Assembly (NCBI RefSeq): GCF_964355755.1
Contig: NC_092680.1
Span: 14,733,001-14,797,000 of the forward strand
DNA length: 64,000 nt
DNA from: Antedon mediterranea
Taxonomy: Eukaryota > Echinodermata > Crinoidea > Comatulida > Antedonidae
Direction of reading: 5' to 3'
Shown here: positions 11,071 to 22,257 of the stretch, in pieces
Numbering within the stretch: the stretch's first letter is position 1
How the letters are laid out: each line of letters starts with the position of its first letter
Made by a program: the position numbers and the translations under genes
The notes under the pieces: model-generated
The model's database searches: none
What the model was told of the DNA's origin: nothing
Seen by the model: the letters and a program-made list of their open reading frames with translations, nothing else

Positions 11071-11690
11071 TAAATAAATTAATGTACAGTAAAGATACTG
11101 TAAAAGTGTCTAGTGTACAGTATGTATATAATTGACACATAATTAACACAATTTAATTTTTTATTATCGATATAACACACACATACAGACACACATTATT
11201 ATATTTTTTTACATGTTTACTGTATGTGTAAATCTTTAAATGTTTTTAAATTCAAATGCCAGTACTGGTTTGTAATCTCAAAACAAAATTGTTTTTTGAT
11301 ACTTAAATTACTGTATTTTCAATTTAAAGGGGGGTTCCGGGTTTAAAATGAATAGTAAAACTGGGGACCACTTTGGTCCATATCATACTTTTCTTTTGAA
11401 AGCATGAATCATAAGTTAGGAAAAATGGTAACTGGAACCCAGTATGTTCAAAAACAAATTGCCAATAAGTTTCTTTTATGTAGGACATTGCCTCATGTTT
11501 CTTCGTATTGTTTTGATGGAATGTTTCATATTAAAGACTATTTTATTAAAACAATCAATCATTTTCCGCTTAATAAGTCACTTGAAAGAGAAGAATCTGG
11601 AATAATTGATTCTTTTATGATAATTTTAAATAACATGAGGTCCGGTAAGTCTATCAATTTGGTTTATTATTATTATTTAAATTATTAGTT
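10120..11690 (+). pseudogene. CACTA/EnSpm (TNP2-like) transposase pseudogene
   Basis: Reading across frames, the region gives SLTWGSDGVAIFKSS, then MVNELPYPFK near 10210. A 185-codon frame at 10351-10908 contains ITGFAVDYMHSVCIGVVKT, RKYWKAHEWRAWLLHYSPVV and HLLTHVVDSVRNWGPLW. These are hallmark blocks of animal TNP2-type CACTA transposases, including the DYMH aspartate. A 17-G run at 10261-10277 disrupts the upstream part. After 10890 a block is repeated at about 11360-11690, giving the continuation as the frame HIKDYFIKTINHFPLN. Frameshifts and the duplication make it non-functional. Confidence 0.7.
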
Positions 11691-11870
11691 TAAATTATGC
11701 AAAAAATAGTGCCACATTTTAGTGGTTGAGCATTTAAAAGCAGATCTTTTCGATGGTTTTCGTATATTGATTCAAAGCTTCATGATGGCAACGAAGAAAT
11801 CAACATGCAAGCTCATTGTCGTTGAGCAATTCACCGAGAGAAAAAGAGAGACGCGGAAAGTAGTTATATT

Positions 11871-12053
11871 ATGGGGATGCTTAGCGAAAGCATAAATGAA
11901 GATGACAAAGGACAAATAATCCCATGTTTTATAAATGGAAACCTAGAGAGCGACGTGGCGCAAAAAGCCCTCTCTTTAGCGGTGGGAGACCGGTTCATCT
12001 CAACCAATGTGAACAGAGGAGGAGACAATCTCCGCCTCTCCAGTACTTTCAAA
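11871..12053 (+). CDS. OB-fold exon A, RPA70 DBD-A-like (locus 2)
   Basis: Sixty-one codons from ATG 11871 to a TTCAAA|gtaaac donor, phase 0. The translation includes MGMLSESINEDDKGQIIPCF, VAQKALSLAVGDRFI and LRLSSTFK. It aligns without gaps in its core to exons at 62289-62486 and 59030-59218, whose last residues are LRLxAKSK with the same intron position. The pattern matches the latter half of an RPA70-type OB fold. An adjacent upstream frame (11783-11870) reads KLIVVEQFTERKRETRK and may be the missing first strand in a shifted frame, so the ATG start is uncertain. Confidence 0.55.
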
Positions 12054-12214
12054 GTAAACTATAATTCCTTTTCCAAATAATTTAAACATCATATGTGAAA
12101 AATAAGTCGTATAAAAACATTACACGCAAAATCATTTATTTTTTAAGTCATTTTACTTATAATTTTAAAATATAAATCCAATTTTACAATTTGTTTTTGT
12201 ATTTTGATTTTCAG

Positions 12215-12352
12215 ATTTTTACGAAAGTTACTAAATTTGCTGTTGACGATGTAGCAATACAAAAGTTCAAAACGCTAGATTTTGTATCCATGGCGGAAGC
12301 CAAAGGGCTCCCGGTTAAGAGAAGATTAAGTTTAAATGGAGATGTTACAATT
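12215..12352 (+). CDS. OB-fold exon B (locus 2)
   Basis: It follows a TTTTGATTTTCAG acceptor and reads IFTKVTKFAVDDVAIQKF, then MAEAKGLPVKRRLSLNGDV. It aligns with the 46-codon exon at 62764-62901 (SLSEAKGSPQKKRISVQG). The expected donor is degraded: no GT sits at the homologous boundary, and the nearest candidates are at 12344 and 12355. This may mark early decay of this copy. In the RPA comparison it is the linker and first strand of the second OB fold. Confidence 0.5.
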
Positions 12353-12430
12353 ATGTTTATTTTATCTGCTGATTTTGAAGTTCCTTGCTAATAACCAAAA
12401 GTTTGTTTATTTGTTTTCCTTTTCATTTAG

Positions 12431-12628
12431 CTTGGAGAATTTGTTTCAACAACAAAATATAAAAGAAAAAGTATCAAATTGGAGTGTGATGATGTCAACA
12501 TGGATATCGTACTCTGGGGGCAAGTGGCCGAGGAAGCAAACGAACTAGTCATTGGGGAAAACGTATCGATAACTGCCCTTATAAAGGAGAGTAATCGGTT
12601 GGTATCAACGCTTTCGAGCAAAATTGAA
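12431..12628 (+). CDS. OB-fold exon C, RPA70 DBD-B-like (locus 2)
   Basis: Sixty-six codons between a TTTCATTTAG acceptor and a TTGAA|gtaaat donor, both phase 0. The exon reads LGEFVSTTKYKRKSIKLE, MDIVLWGQVAEEANELVIGE and RLVSTLSSKIE. KRxS, the LWG loop and the closing LxSTxS strand are the signature of RPA70 DBD-B-type OB folds, where the surface binds single-stranded nucleic acid. It is the best-preserved exon of this locus. No further exon was recognised before the Gypsy fragment at 12690. Confidence 0.65.
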
Positions 12629-12689
12629 GTAAATATGAATTTAATATATTAATATACTACGTTCATGCATACTAGTGTGACAATGGAAA

Positions 12690-12912
12690 ACGATTAGTAC
12701 AAATTAGCCCATGGGTACTATCAGGTTACAATGGACGAATCATCGATAGACCGGACAGCTTTCAGAGTTCCTTGGGGTCTTTATGAATATCCGAAGCTGC
12801 CGCAAGGGCTCAGCAACGCGGCAAATACTTTGGAGCGAGTAATGGTGTTTATCTTTGCAGATATAAACTTAGTCGAGTTAGTATTATACCTGAAGAAAGA
12901 TAGTCAAGTGTA
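12690..12912 (+). pseudogene. Ty3/Gypsy RT fragment
   Basis: The frame gives AHGYYQVTMDESSIDRTAFR, PWGLYEYPKLPQGLSNA and a decayed palm ending LVLYLKKDS where YLDD is expected. It covers RT motifs of a Gypsy element different in sequence from the one at 2.6-6.1 kb. The rest of the element is absent on both sides. Confidence 0.65.
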
Positions 12913-13690
12913 ATTGGAAAAGCAGTATGTACAAACTTCATTATGACTAAAATGGATTGGTTTCACGTTAATAACATAAACCAGTCTGACCATCGCTGAG
13001 GCAATTGACTTACAGCATTACACTACTTCTGGTATGGAAAAACTTATAGCCAAAGTTAAGCAATGTTATACAAGTTTGTAAACAATTTTGTGATATAACA
13101 CTGTTCCAGGTGCGATAGGGTGGTAAAAACGATAAGACGATTACAACCATTATACATAGCACCTTTTCTGCAAAACAAACTCGGCATTCGTAACAGTCTT
13201 CCTCTGTCGGTTCAGCGTATAAAAAGGACAGCTGGAAAGAGCAGTGGGTTGGGTCTTGCTATGAAAGAAATGCTTTCACAATGGTGGTACACCTGGTTGG
13301 TCATTATTCGCATTATTAATTATAACATAAACCTTAATGGAAATTCTGGCGCATCTACAACAACCAGTCCATTCAATATTCTAAATCATTAAATGCAATA
13401 AAAAATTCAAACCCATTTTGAACATATTGCATTGTATTTGTTATTATTGATAGTTAGTTGTTTTAGTAGTTCTCAGTATTAATTCGTGTTATTCAAGTTG
13501 TCTCCCGTTACTTGAGAAGCTTTATTGTTTACCATGTTTTTTTATGACGGACTTTAGAAGCTATATAGAATTTGAGCGCCATCTTTCTGTACTTCACATG
13601 CGTTTTAATGTTCAGGTTTAATAAATCTTTCTCACATTGTTTACATTATTAACGTTGTGATAACCTAGTGGGAAAAGCGAGCACACAGTA
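12913..13690. other. Non-coding; possible promoter-like TATA at 13217
   Basis: No recognised gene. A 90-codon open frame at 13120-13392 has no known domain. GCGTATAAAAAGGAC near 13217 resembles a TATA box and might belong to an old LTR. Confidence 0.25.
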
Positions 13691-13691
13691 C

Positions 13692-14080
13692 AAGATGATG
13701 AGACAACTAATGATCCAGCTTTCACCTCACAAGATGGTGAGGCAACTAATGATCCAGCTTTCACCTCACAAGATGGTGAGACAACTAATGATCCAGCTTT
13801 CACCTCACAAGATGGGGAGACAACTAATGATCCAGTTTTCACCTCACAAGATGGTGAGACAACTAATGATCCAGCTTTCACCTCACAAGATGGTGAGACA
13901 ACTAATGATCCAGTTTTCACCTCACAAGATGGTGAGACAACTAATGATCCAGCTTTCACCTCACAAGATGGTGAGACAACTAATGATCCAGCTTTCACCT
14001 CACAAGACGGTGAGGCAACTAATGATCCAGCTTTCACCTCACAAGACGGTGAGGCAACTAATGATCCAGCTTTCATCGAT
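13692..14080. repeat. 39-bp minisatellite, about 10 copies
   Basis: About ten head-to-tail copies of a 39-base unit beginning CAAGATGGTGAGACAACTAA. Because 39 is a multiple of three, several frames stay open on both strands: one plus frame repeats DGETTNDPAFTSQ, another MVRQLMIQLSPHK. Copies differ by a few substitutions. The DGETTNDPAFTSQ frame has a stop about ten codons upstream and no ATG, so coding is not supported. Confidence 0.8.
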
Positions 14081-14118
14081 ATCCTGTGACTTCACAAACG
14101 CAATACTAAGGAAATGGT

Positions 14119-14285
14119 GGTAACACTGGTGTCCCTCAGGGATGTGTTCTTTTCTCTCTGTACACAAATGACTTTAAAATTGAAAGTAATAACGTTAGTA
14201 TAGTTAGGTATGCAGATTATTCTGTTGTTACGGGTATAATTCAGTATAACTGTGAAGATGAGTATAGAAATACACTGATACTGAT
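14119..14285 (+). pseudogene. LINE reverse transcriptase fragment
   Basis: One frame reads GGNTGVPQGCVLFSLYTNDF and later SIVRYADYSVV. These are RT motifs of non-LTR elements (GVPQG and YADD); here YADD has become YADY and a few residues between GCVL and FSLY are deleted. Only this short core remains. Confidence 0.65.
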
Positions 14286-14642
14286 ATACTGATTTCAAAA
14301 TGTCGTCATAACAAGAAAATTTATGTATACCACCTGACTAAAGCCTATCTGAAGTTCGTTTAACGTGAAACACCGTGTAATAGACGCCAGTGTTCTATCT
14401 AATTCATATATATAAAAATACAGTATACATTATATTGTTATTGTGAAGGATGCACCTTTGTACTATTAGTGTGCCACCGATCTAAAGGTGTAATTCCAAA
14501 TAAATAAATAAAAGGCCATTTTGCAGTTTCAATGAAGTTTTATATTTTAATGTGCTTTTAATTTAGGCTAGTCAATCATTTTGAGTGAAACAAATTGCAA
14601 ATAGAGATTTTTCTTTTTTAAATGGTCATATGATGAGGAGAT

Positions 14643-14722
14643 TAAAATTTGAGCATCACACCTCTGTCACTCATCCTGATGTAAAATTTGAGCATCACAC
14701 CTCTGTCACTCATCCCGATGAT
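14643..14722. repeat. Direct duplication of about 39 bp
   Basis: AAAATTTGAGCATCACACCT and the following CTGTCACTCATC are present twice in tandem with one or two differences. It lies before another copy of the dispersed repeat (14780-14940) that contains ttgaccttcgacc-type text. Confidence 0.6.
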
Positions 14723-15330
14723 ATGCAAATTAGCTTAAATTAAATATAGAAATTAGGGTGAAATTACAGGGTTACCATATCTAAAAAACTACTAGTCCAA
14801 GAGAGTTGATTTTTTCACTGATTTATTCAAAATGTATATATTTATATTTACTCTAATGAAACATTTTACGAAAAAATTACCGGAAGTACAACATTTGACC
14901 TTCGACCCCATTTCTCAAACATTGACGAGTGACGAGATTCCGTTTTTTTTTGTGACTGCATGTTTTTAAACATTCATAATTTTACAGTGAGCATTGTTTT
15001 AGAATTAAAACAAAATACATCATACATTGTCACATACACACACATACCTATGTGTGAAACGGTTAAAACCCCTTAATGCCGGCTTCCGTTAGACCACCTC
15101 TGGACCTAGTAAAATTGCGGTAATATTACTTTCACGTTCGTAAGCCTGATCTGTGTGAAGAGGTCCACTCGATAAAAGGCTGCTTACGCAGAGATACAAG
15201 GTGAAAGTTGAGACATGCCTGGGCAATAAGTCAACACAACAAATCCATTGTAGGATTCATACGTTTTTATTTCAAGACGTGTCTTCTTGCAATTTACTGA
15301 CTTTTAATTAATTTTCCCCCTTGACAATAA

Positions 15331-15495
15331 AATGGCGGAAGCAAGAACAAATTGGTCCGATGCGGAGGTGAGACAACCTCTGCTAATTCGTTGTGAACAA
15401 ACAATTGTTTCGCAGCTGGAGAGGTGTACGACCAAATTGTGGTGCGGCTGAGAGAGCATGGTTTCAGCAGAACCAAGGAAACAGATGATTTCTAA
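15331..15495 (+). pseudogene. Myb/SANT-like DNA-binding domain fragment
   Basis: From ATG 15331 the frame reads MAEARTNWSDAEVRQPLLI. After a shift near 15420 another frame gives GEVYDQIVVRLREHGFSRTK. Together these match the trihelix-like Myb/SANT domain common in animals, for example in the second protein of PIF/Harbinger elements. The frameshift and later stop suggest a broken copy. No Harbinger nuclease is nearby. Confidence 0.5.
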
Positions 15496-16061
15496 GTTGA
15501 AAGGCCTAAAATCCTAATTCCAAGGATTTGAACAACAAAAGTGTCGAAAATTGCCATTCATGGCCTTGAAATTTGGGGGAATAGGACTAGTGCAAAGCCA
15601 TTACATATTGTGTCAAGTGGTGGTAGGCCTAGAATACCTCTAGAGGGAATCTCTTCTTCCTCGGTCACATTTGCCTCATTTTAATATATGTCACGCTAGG
15701 CTGAACAACACTCTCATGAATAATAAAGTTTTATACAACCGGCCGTGTGTGATGATACTCTAAAGAATATATTTATCACATTTTTGGGAGGAGAGTAGGC
15801 TAGAGATAGGCCTAGGCTAGCACAAAGTTTATATCTATCACATAATACAGACATACATAGGCTACATTGTTTTATATAACTTATTTCATTATCATTAAAA
15901 TGGAATTAAGTTTAGTGACGATGACGAACATCAAATTACTGAAAAAAAACGAAAAAGAAGAAAATGCAGATCATCCATATCACGATGTAATTGCTGTTAA
16001 ATTCGAGTTAGAGGTAGCTCATGCCATATCAGCCTAAGAAAGAGAGACTAAGAATAAATAA

Positions 16062-16181
16062 TGATCAAATGTACCAACTGTTTTCAGTGGTACCACACCA
16101 CATGCCTTAAATTTAAAAAAATTGACTTTGAAATGGCAAGAAAAGACACAAGCTGGAAATGTCACTTCTGCAAAATCAACT
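16062..16181 (+). pseudogene. PHD-finger remnant, probably LINE ORF1
   Basis: The frame from ATG 16062 reads MIKCTNCFQWYHTTCLKFKK and ends TSWKCHFCKIN before a stop. C-X2-C...W-Y-H-X2-C...W-X-C-X2-C is the C-terminal half of a PHD finger. PHD fingers occur in the first ORF of some CR1/L2-type LINEs, and an RT of that general kind follows at 16590. The first Cys pairs and the rest of ORF1 are missing. Confidence 0.5.
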
Positions 16182-16589
16182 AAATAAATCACAAAAGTAC
16201 TATACAGCAAGAGATGTGTTACCATATTTTACCTTGATAGATTGGTATTCTCATACGAAATACGTATAAAATAAGAATATCAGATACTTTAATTAATCTT
16301 AATCATAATTTTGGCTTTAATCTATACTTAATTGGTACATTATTTTTTTTTAGTTGTACAGTAGTATAGTAGTGACTTTTGCAGGTACTTGTTACTGAAG
16401 AGTTTCTGGTCATTTTAATATTCATTATTTTTTAACGAACAACTGTAAAAACCGTCATGTTTTCTTTTATGATAAGCAAAAATATCCTCCAGGGTGGATT
16501 TAAAATGCATTCCATTTAAAAAAACGTGGCAACAACACACTTGGCAAAAACACAAAAATATACCTAATTTCTTTAATAACAATGACTAA

Positions 16590-17963
16590 AAAATCACCGA
16601 CCCTGTAGATATTGCTACCAATTTTAACCGATACTTTGCAGAAATAGGTCCTACGTATGCCTCAAACATTCAATCATCTTCCGGGAGCCATTCTGATTTT
16701 CTAAAACTCAATTTTTGTCGCTCCTACTTCTAAAAAAGAAATTATTGACATAACCTCAAAATTAAAAAACGGTAAAAGTCCGGGCCTTGACGATATTTCT
16801 CCAAAAGTAGTTAAAGACATTGCACCTCTAATTTCGGAATCGTTAACATACATCTTCAATCTGTGCTTGTCTACCGTAAAATTTCCTACAGCCTTAAAAT
16901 CTCCTCTGCCCTCTCTGTACATCATCACACAATCGGCCTTTGACACAATTGATCATTCCATCTTACTATCTAAACTTTATCACTATGGTATTCGTGGGAC
17001 TCCCTACTCTCTACTCTCTGACTACCTCCAAAACCGAACCCAAATCACATCCTTTAATTCTCACTCCTCGTGCTGCCTTCCTACGACTTGTGGCGTCCCC
17101 CAAGGATCTATACTCGGACCTCTTCTTTTCCTCATTTACATCAATGATATCCAACAAGCCTCAAGTTCTTTTTCTTATGTTCTCTTTGCCGACGATTCCA
17201 ATATTTTCCTCTCTCAAACTGGTTCAAAACTAAAAAACTCTCATTAAACATTAATAAAACTAACTTTATTCACTTCTCAAATAGTAAAAAATCTAAAGAA
17301 AACCCCATCGAAATATTCATAGACGATGTTTTAATCAAACAAGTTGATCATACTCAATTCCTTGGAGTGTCGACAATTGACAACAAGCTGAACTGGAAGC
17401 GTCACATTAATACAATTTCCAACACAATCTCTCGATCTATAGGTATAATAAACAAACTCAAATTCACTTTCCCACAAAACATTTTACTTTCCCTTTATAA
17501 TACCCTAATCCTGCCACACCAAACACTTTGTCCATGGACTAGCACAGAAACAACAAGACTTGACAAACTTTTTAAACTACAAAAAAAGGCGATCCGCATC
17601 TGTACCCGTTCCCAACACCTCACTCATTCCAAACCCCTTTTCTACAAAGTAAAAACTCTTAACATCTTCGACATAAATAAATTACAGACTGCTTTGTTCA
17701 TGCACAAATTTAGTAATCAAAAACTTCCTATCACATTTAACCGATTCTTTACAAAAAACAACGAAGTTCACAATTATAACACCCGCAACTCTAATAAATA
17801 TATCCCAATCAATAACCATTCCACAGCAAGAAACTCAATTAAATCCACTGGCCCTATTTTATGGAATTCTTTTCACACCTCCCTAACTAACCGCTCTTTC
17901 GAATCCTTCAAGTTAAGCTACAAATCATCGTTGGTATCAAAGTATTCAATCGATCTCCCCTAA
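16590..17963 (+). pseudogene. LINE RT, internally deleted (L2/CR1/Jockey-like)
   Basis: It begins ITDPVDIATNFNRYFAEIG, shifts frame near 16715 and continues KNGKSPGLDDISPKVVKDIA. A deletion then joins FPTALKSPLPSL directly to FDTIDHSILLSKLYHYGI, removing the RT block that normally carries the RPISLL-type motif. The palm is preserved (CGVPQGSILGPLLFLIYIND, FADD at 17185-17196). A further shift near 17240 leads to a 198-codon C-terminal frame (LNWKRHINTISN, then YNTRNSN) ending at 17963. The endonuclease is absent. It cannot be autonomous. Confidence 0.8.
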
Positions 17964-18074
17964 GAATTCAGTCGTTATCCTCTAACCCAGTTTTTTTAAC
18001 TCTTGTCCAGCGTCTTCGTCCCTTCTGTCCTCGTTCTGTCACGTGTTTTTGTCCTGTGTCTTGTTGTGCTTGTG

Positions 18075-18600
18075 TATGTAGCAAAGTTACAGGAACAAGT
18101 CCACAAGGAATGTTTTATACGAACGGCACAAACATTACATGGCAAAACAAGAAACTGGTAAGACCATCGACCAATATTTTGTCCGTCTAAGACAAAAACA
18201 AAGATCTGAAAACCACACTAGAAATTTTGAGAATCAGCGAGGCAGCAGACAAGCAATTAAAAGCGTTGGATCACGAGACTAACAGCAAAGTAGAGGCAGT
18301 AAACTACAACAAGCCTAACTACAACAAACACAAACAGCAAAACAAAAACACTAACGTATCTGGGAGCCGAGAGTGCCGAAACTGTGGGACGGTCCACAAA
18401 CCGAGACAGTGTCCAGCGTATCAGTCATGCAGAAAATGCGGAAAACGAAACCACTAGGCCAAGAAATGCTTCTCTGGGCAAAAGAACCTTAGGCATTGAA
18501 ATACAGACGACCTCAGATGACCCAGCAAACTAAAGGTTCCTTGACGTAATTAACATTGATACATGTGAAAGCAGATCAACCAGAGGTGTAAAATACGCTG
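18075..18600 (+). pseudogene. Gypsy gag/protease-edge fragment with two zinc knuckles
   Basis: Broken frames from 18079 resemble gag (LQEQVHKECFIRTAQTL). The frame at 18227-18457 ends in CRNCGTVHKPRQCPA and CRKCGKRNH, followed after a TAG by AKKCF: two adjacent zinc knuckles of the kind seen in animal Gypsy gags. Downstream FLDVINIDTCESRSTRG looks like the start of the protease region. Nothing of RT follows. Confidence 0.6.
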
Positions 18601-19800
18601 TCATAATAGTCAAAACCGACCACCATGACGGGAACTGTAATGTATTATGTATAGCTATAGTATTCTCAGATACTCCTAAATATTAGTATAGCGCCACCTA
18701 TGTTGAAATAAAACTGATTTACAAAATGGACGATTGTTTACAATGTGTTTAAGTCATGAGGTCTATAAACAATCAATTGTAATCCACAAACATCTACAGT
18801 ATACAACAGGAACCTTCCATTAAAACTTCACCCGAGTCTAATAATTAAGCTGTTCAGGTCCGTTGAAACATCGTTTTCAAGTTAAACAACTTGAGTTATA
18901 GCCTCCTACTTGACCTCTCCTGCTGGGAGGATTAAAGTACCAAAGTCTGAATCAAAATTTAAATCATTACTTTTTAACCAATGTATAATAAATAATCAAA
19001 TCGAATCGCAAAAAACAACCAAGTAGAAGCTGAGATATTATATTATTATATACATTACATACACCCCCGTTGCTTATCTAAACATAATTGTTAGTTGAGA
19101 AGAGTGAGGTCTGAGCCTGTCAAAAATGTTTTTGTTTTAATTATTTCTCACAAAATGCATTGTTACAGTAGTGTTAGTATATAAATTATAAATTAGACTA
19201 ACTATAAATGGAAGAAAGCGTAAACAAAACCCTGCTTTGTTTCCATACACCTCTGTAGATGATGAGGGTTATAAGGCAAGTAAATATTCAGTAATTATTC
19301 ATTCGTAGACTCCCAGTACGCCACTTGGCTTGTGTTGTCGGTAGAAGTATACTTCAATGCGACACAGGCTACCTGGATTATGGAAAGCCAAACCCGCCAA
19401 AAATACATAATACATACCATCCACCAATAATTAATTCGTACAAAATTCAAACCATCCAATATTATCTCATGCAGTTCAATGAAAACTTAAACCATTCACC
19501 TTGTATCTACACCATCCAATACAATGTGTGACCATCTACCACTAGCCCAAACGACAATACGCCGAACAAACTACCCATAACACAAACCATCTAAAGAATG
19601 TTGAGCCCAGGCAGCAATAATTGAATTAATCTAACGTTAATACAAGTATATATTAGTCAACTCATTTATCAACATTTCATGTAGTTCATGAACATTTCAA
19701 ACAAAGCATCTTAATTATAGTTCATCGAATTCTAATTCTAATACATTGCCTGTTTTATACACCGTTCGTCTGTTCAACAGTTGAAACAACTGTTTTGCAC
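18601..19800. other. No recognised gene
   Basis: AT-rich sequence with many stops in all frames. A 68-codon frame at 19325-19531 has no domain features. Confidence 0.4.
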
Positions 19801-19809
19801 ACGATACGC

Positions 19810-20105
19810 CCGTTCGTGAGTTCAAACCATGATATTTGAAGCATCGACTTTCCAAACAGCAATTTTTCGCACCGAACGTATTTTCTTGAGTTAAAGTGGT
19901 TGCATTTCAATCACTTACTTTTGATTGGCCAGTATTACACACCGTTCGCTTGTTCGTGATTTCAAACCATGATATTTGAAGCATCGACTTTCCAAACGGC
20001 GATTTTTCGCACCGAACGTATTTTCTTGAGTTAAAGTGGTTGCATTTCAATCACCTACTTTCGATTGGCCAGTATTACACACCGTTCGCTTGTTCGTGAT
20101 TTAAT
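19810..20105. repeat. 140-bp tandem duplication
   Basis: TTCAAACCATGATATTTGAA starts at 19821 and again at 19961, and the following 140 bases match closely. Each unit ends with GCCAGTATTACACACCGTTC-like text. A third partial unit start (CACCGTTCG) appears before 19801. Confidence 0.7.
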
Positions 20106-20596
20106 GTGATAACATTTCATTCCACAACTTTTCAAACGTTAGCTTTTGGCTCCGCTTACGTATATATCAGTTGATATACTATTTTTTAATTTTCATACTT
20201 TCCATACATCAGTTTTGTACATCATTCGCATTTACGCATGTAAAGTGTATTTATTCCACTCGACAAGTTTTAAAACGGTAGTTTTTGTTTTATTGTTTAA
20301 TTGTAACTGTTGGCGCCGATTTTATATTGGGGTGGGGGGGGGGGAGGTGTTCGGTACTGAATGTGAACAGTACACATTTTTAAATATGGTACCTCTACAT
20401 GTCCGGAAATTACACTCTCTCAAAAAAGGGGTTTTTTTTCCGTAGTGTGTAATATTAAATCAACCACAACCACAACCGTAAGATGAGAACATTTTAGGAA
20501 CAATGGACATGTTATGCCCTGAAATTGTACTCATTAAAAATATTCCAGCTAGAATAAAATGTATAGTCCCCTCTCATATTCCCAAAAGTCTTTAAC

Positions 20597-22189
20597 ATGG
20601 CGTATGTTCCTATTGCTATTGCTTTGCAAGAAATCTGTCAAACACTTGAACAGTATGTGAATGGTAACATTGATAGAAATCTATTAATGCCACTCCCAAT
20701 GCGACTGGAGGTTATTATCGAAACGATAATCGGGCATGAAAATATCCGGTTAGAGGTAATCGATAATCTTGTAGCAAGTAAAAGAGCGATAGAAGAAGTC
20801 ATTGGCCCAGGCCAGGTAGGAGACGAACATCCCACTACGGACTCTGCCATGATTCACACTGGCAGACCAGGACGGGCAAGATTTGTGATCGGGCGTAGTC
20901 AGCTGCAGTTCTTTGTGGGTGCGTATTATTTTTAGGCCTCCTAGGTTTTGGGCCTAGGCCTATGTATCATTATCTACTTTAATTATTTCTTGTCTTTGGT
21001 AAAGTGGCTACCATCGAAGTAAGTAATTCATTCATTAAATTAAATTCGTGTTACGGAAGCCATCTTCTTCTTGAAGAGAGTGGCAAACAGTCGTAACCAG
21101 CCGAGCCTTAAAAACAATTATTTTTTGTTTTTTACGCTCGGCTGATCATGGTTGTTTATCATCTTTGTAAGATAGTAGCACGAACATAGTGTGTTTAATA
21201 CAAATTTAAAGTAGGCCTAACAACCTTTACTTTTATGTGAAACAAATTTTGTAATTTAAATATTAATATATTGCATGACAAAAGGTAGGTAGGTTGCATG
21301 ATAGGTAGGCCTACTGTATTATTTAAAAAAAAATTATTATGAGGCTCTTGCAATAATAAGCATGTAGAGTCTTTTTTCTCTCGAAAATATTACCTTACAG
21401 TACAGTACTTTGAATTATTTCTTAGAATTTTCTAGCCAATATATTATCCAATTCCCATATAACAATTTAGTATTAATAATGAACAAAATTTGGTGTTTTT
21501 GTAAACCTAATATTTTACTTTCCGTTCAGTCTTCTCTCCATAGTCAGTTATTTTCATTTACTTCGTAGACAACAACTTTACTGTTCAGGACATGAGTAAA
21601 ATGTTTTCTGTAAGTAAAAGAACGATAGAAAGGAGGCTACAAGAATACAACATGACAACAAGAAACTACACAGATATTTCTTCCGAGTTTCTAGACGCGC
21701 GTATTGGCATGATAACCATGAATTTTCCAAGATCAGGTAGGTATTTAAAATATACAGAATGGCTTGTTTTGTTACGCGACAGACTTTAGAATAGAAGAAG
21801 TACTCCTTCGACATGATAAGCATACAAAATAAGGATTATTTTTTGAAAGGTTGGGTTAATACGATGATCGCATCATTTATTGATGGGATGGGATTCTTTC
21901 TAAATGATAGAGAGTAGTACCACTGTTTGTAGCGGTAGCTATTTGCATAGTTTGCTTATTTGTTTTTCTTTATTCATCATTTCATCTTAACACTAGGACT
22001 TAAGTCAATTGAGGCTCATTTGATGAAAGACGGCATACGAGTACGAAGAGAAGCATTGCGAGATTCTGTCAAAAGGGTTGATCCCGTTGGGCGTCATTTG
22101 CGGTCTCTGCGTTGCATACGCAGACGAGTTTATTCAGTGCCATCTCCGTTGGCTCTGTGGCACATAGACGGGAATCATAAACTAATAAA
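20597..22189 (+). CDS. Integrase-core DDE family gene, three exons, 3' end missing
   Basis: Exons 20597-20918 (GG|gtgcgt), 21569-21736 (acceptor TTCGTAG, donor CAG|gtaggt) and 21997-22189 (acceptor CACTAG, donor AA|gtaggt) join in phase with no stops. The protein starts MAYVPIAIALQEICQTLEQY, has a GRPGRARFVI linker, then a helix-turn-helix-like segment FTVQDMSKMFSVSKRTIERR, and reaches SVPSPLALWHIDGNHKLIK. Animal rve-type integrase-like proteins share the GRPGRP...TVxxIAxxLxVSxRTxxRR...LWHIDGNHKL order, with the first catalytic aspartate in WHID. The remaining catalytic core would follow the last donor, but a LINE fragment (22258) lies there and no further exon was recognised. It is a TE-derived or domesticated gene, apparently truncated. 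Confidence 0.7.
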
Positions 22190-22257
22190 GTAGGTCTACA
22201 CGTTTACGATATGTTATGATCAAAACAGATTCGTAGGCAACCCGACGCAGAACAAAC

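Noticed and set aside
13618-14076. 152-codon minus-strand frame across the minisatellite (KAGSLVASPSCEV repeats)
   Set aside because: The 39-bp period keeps the frame open by chance; no domain, and no supporting splice or start context.
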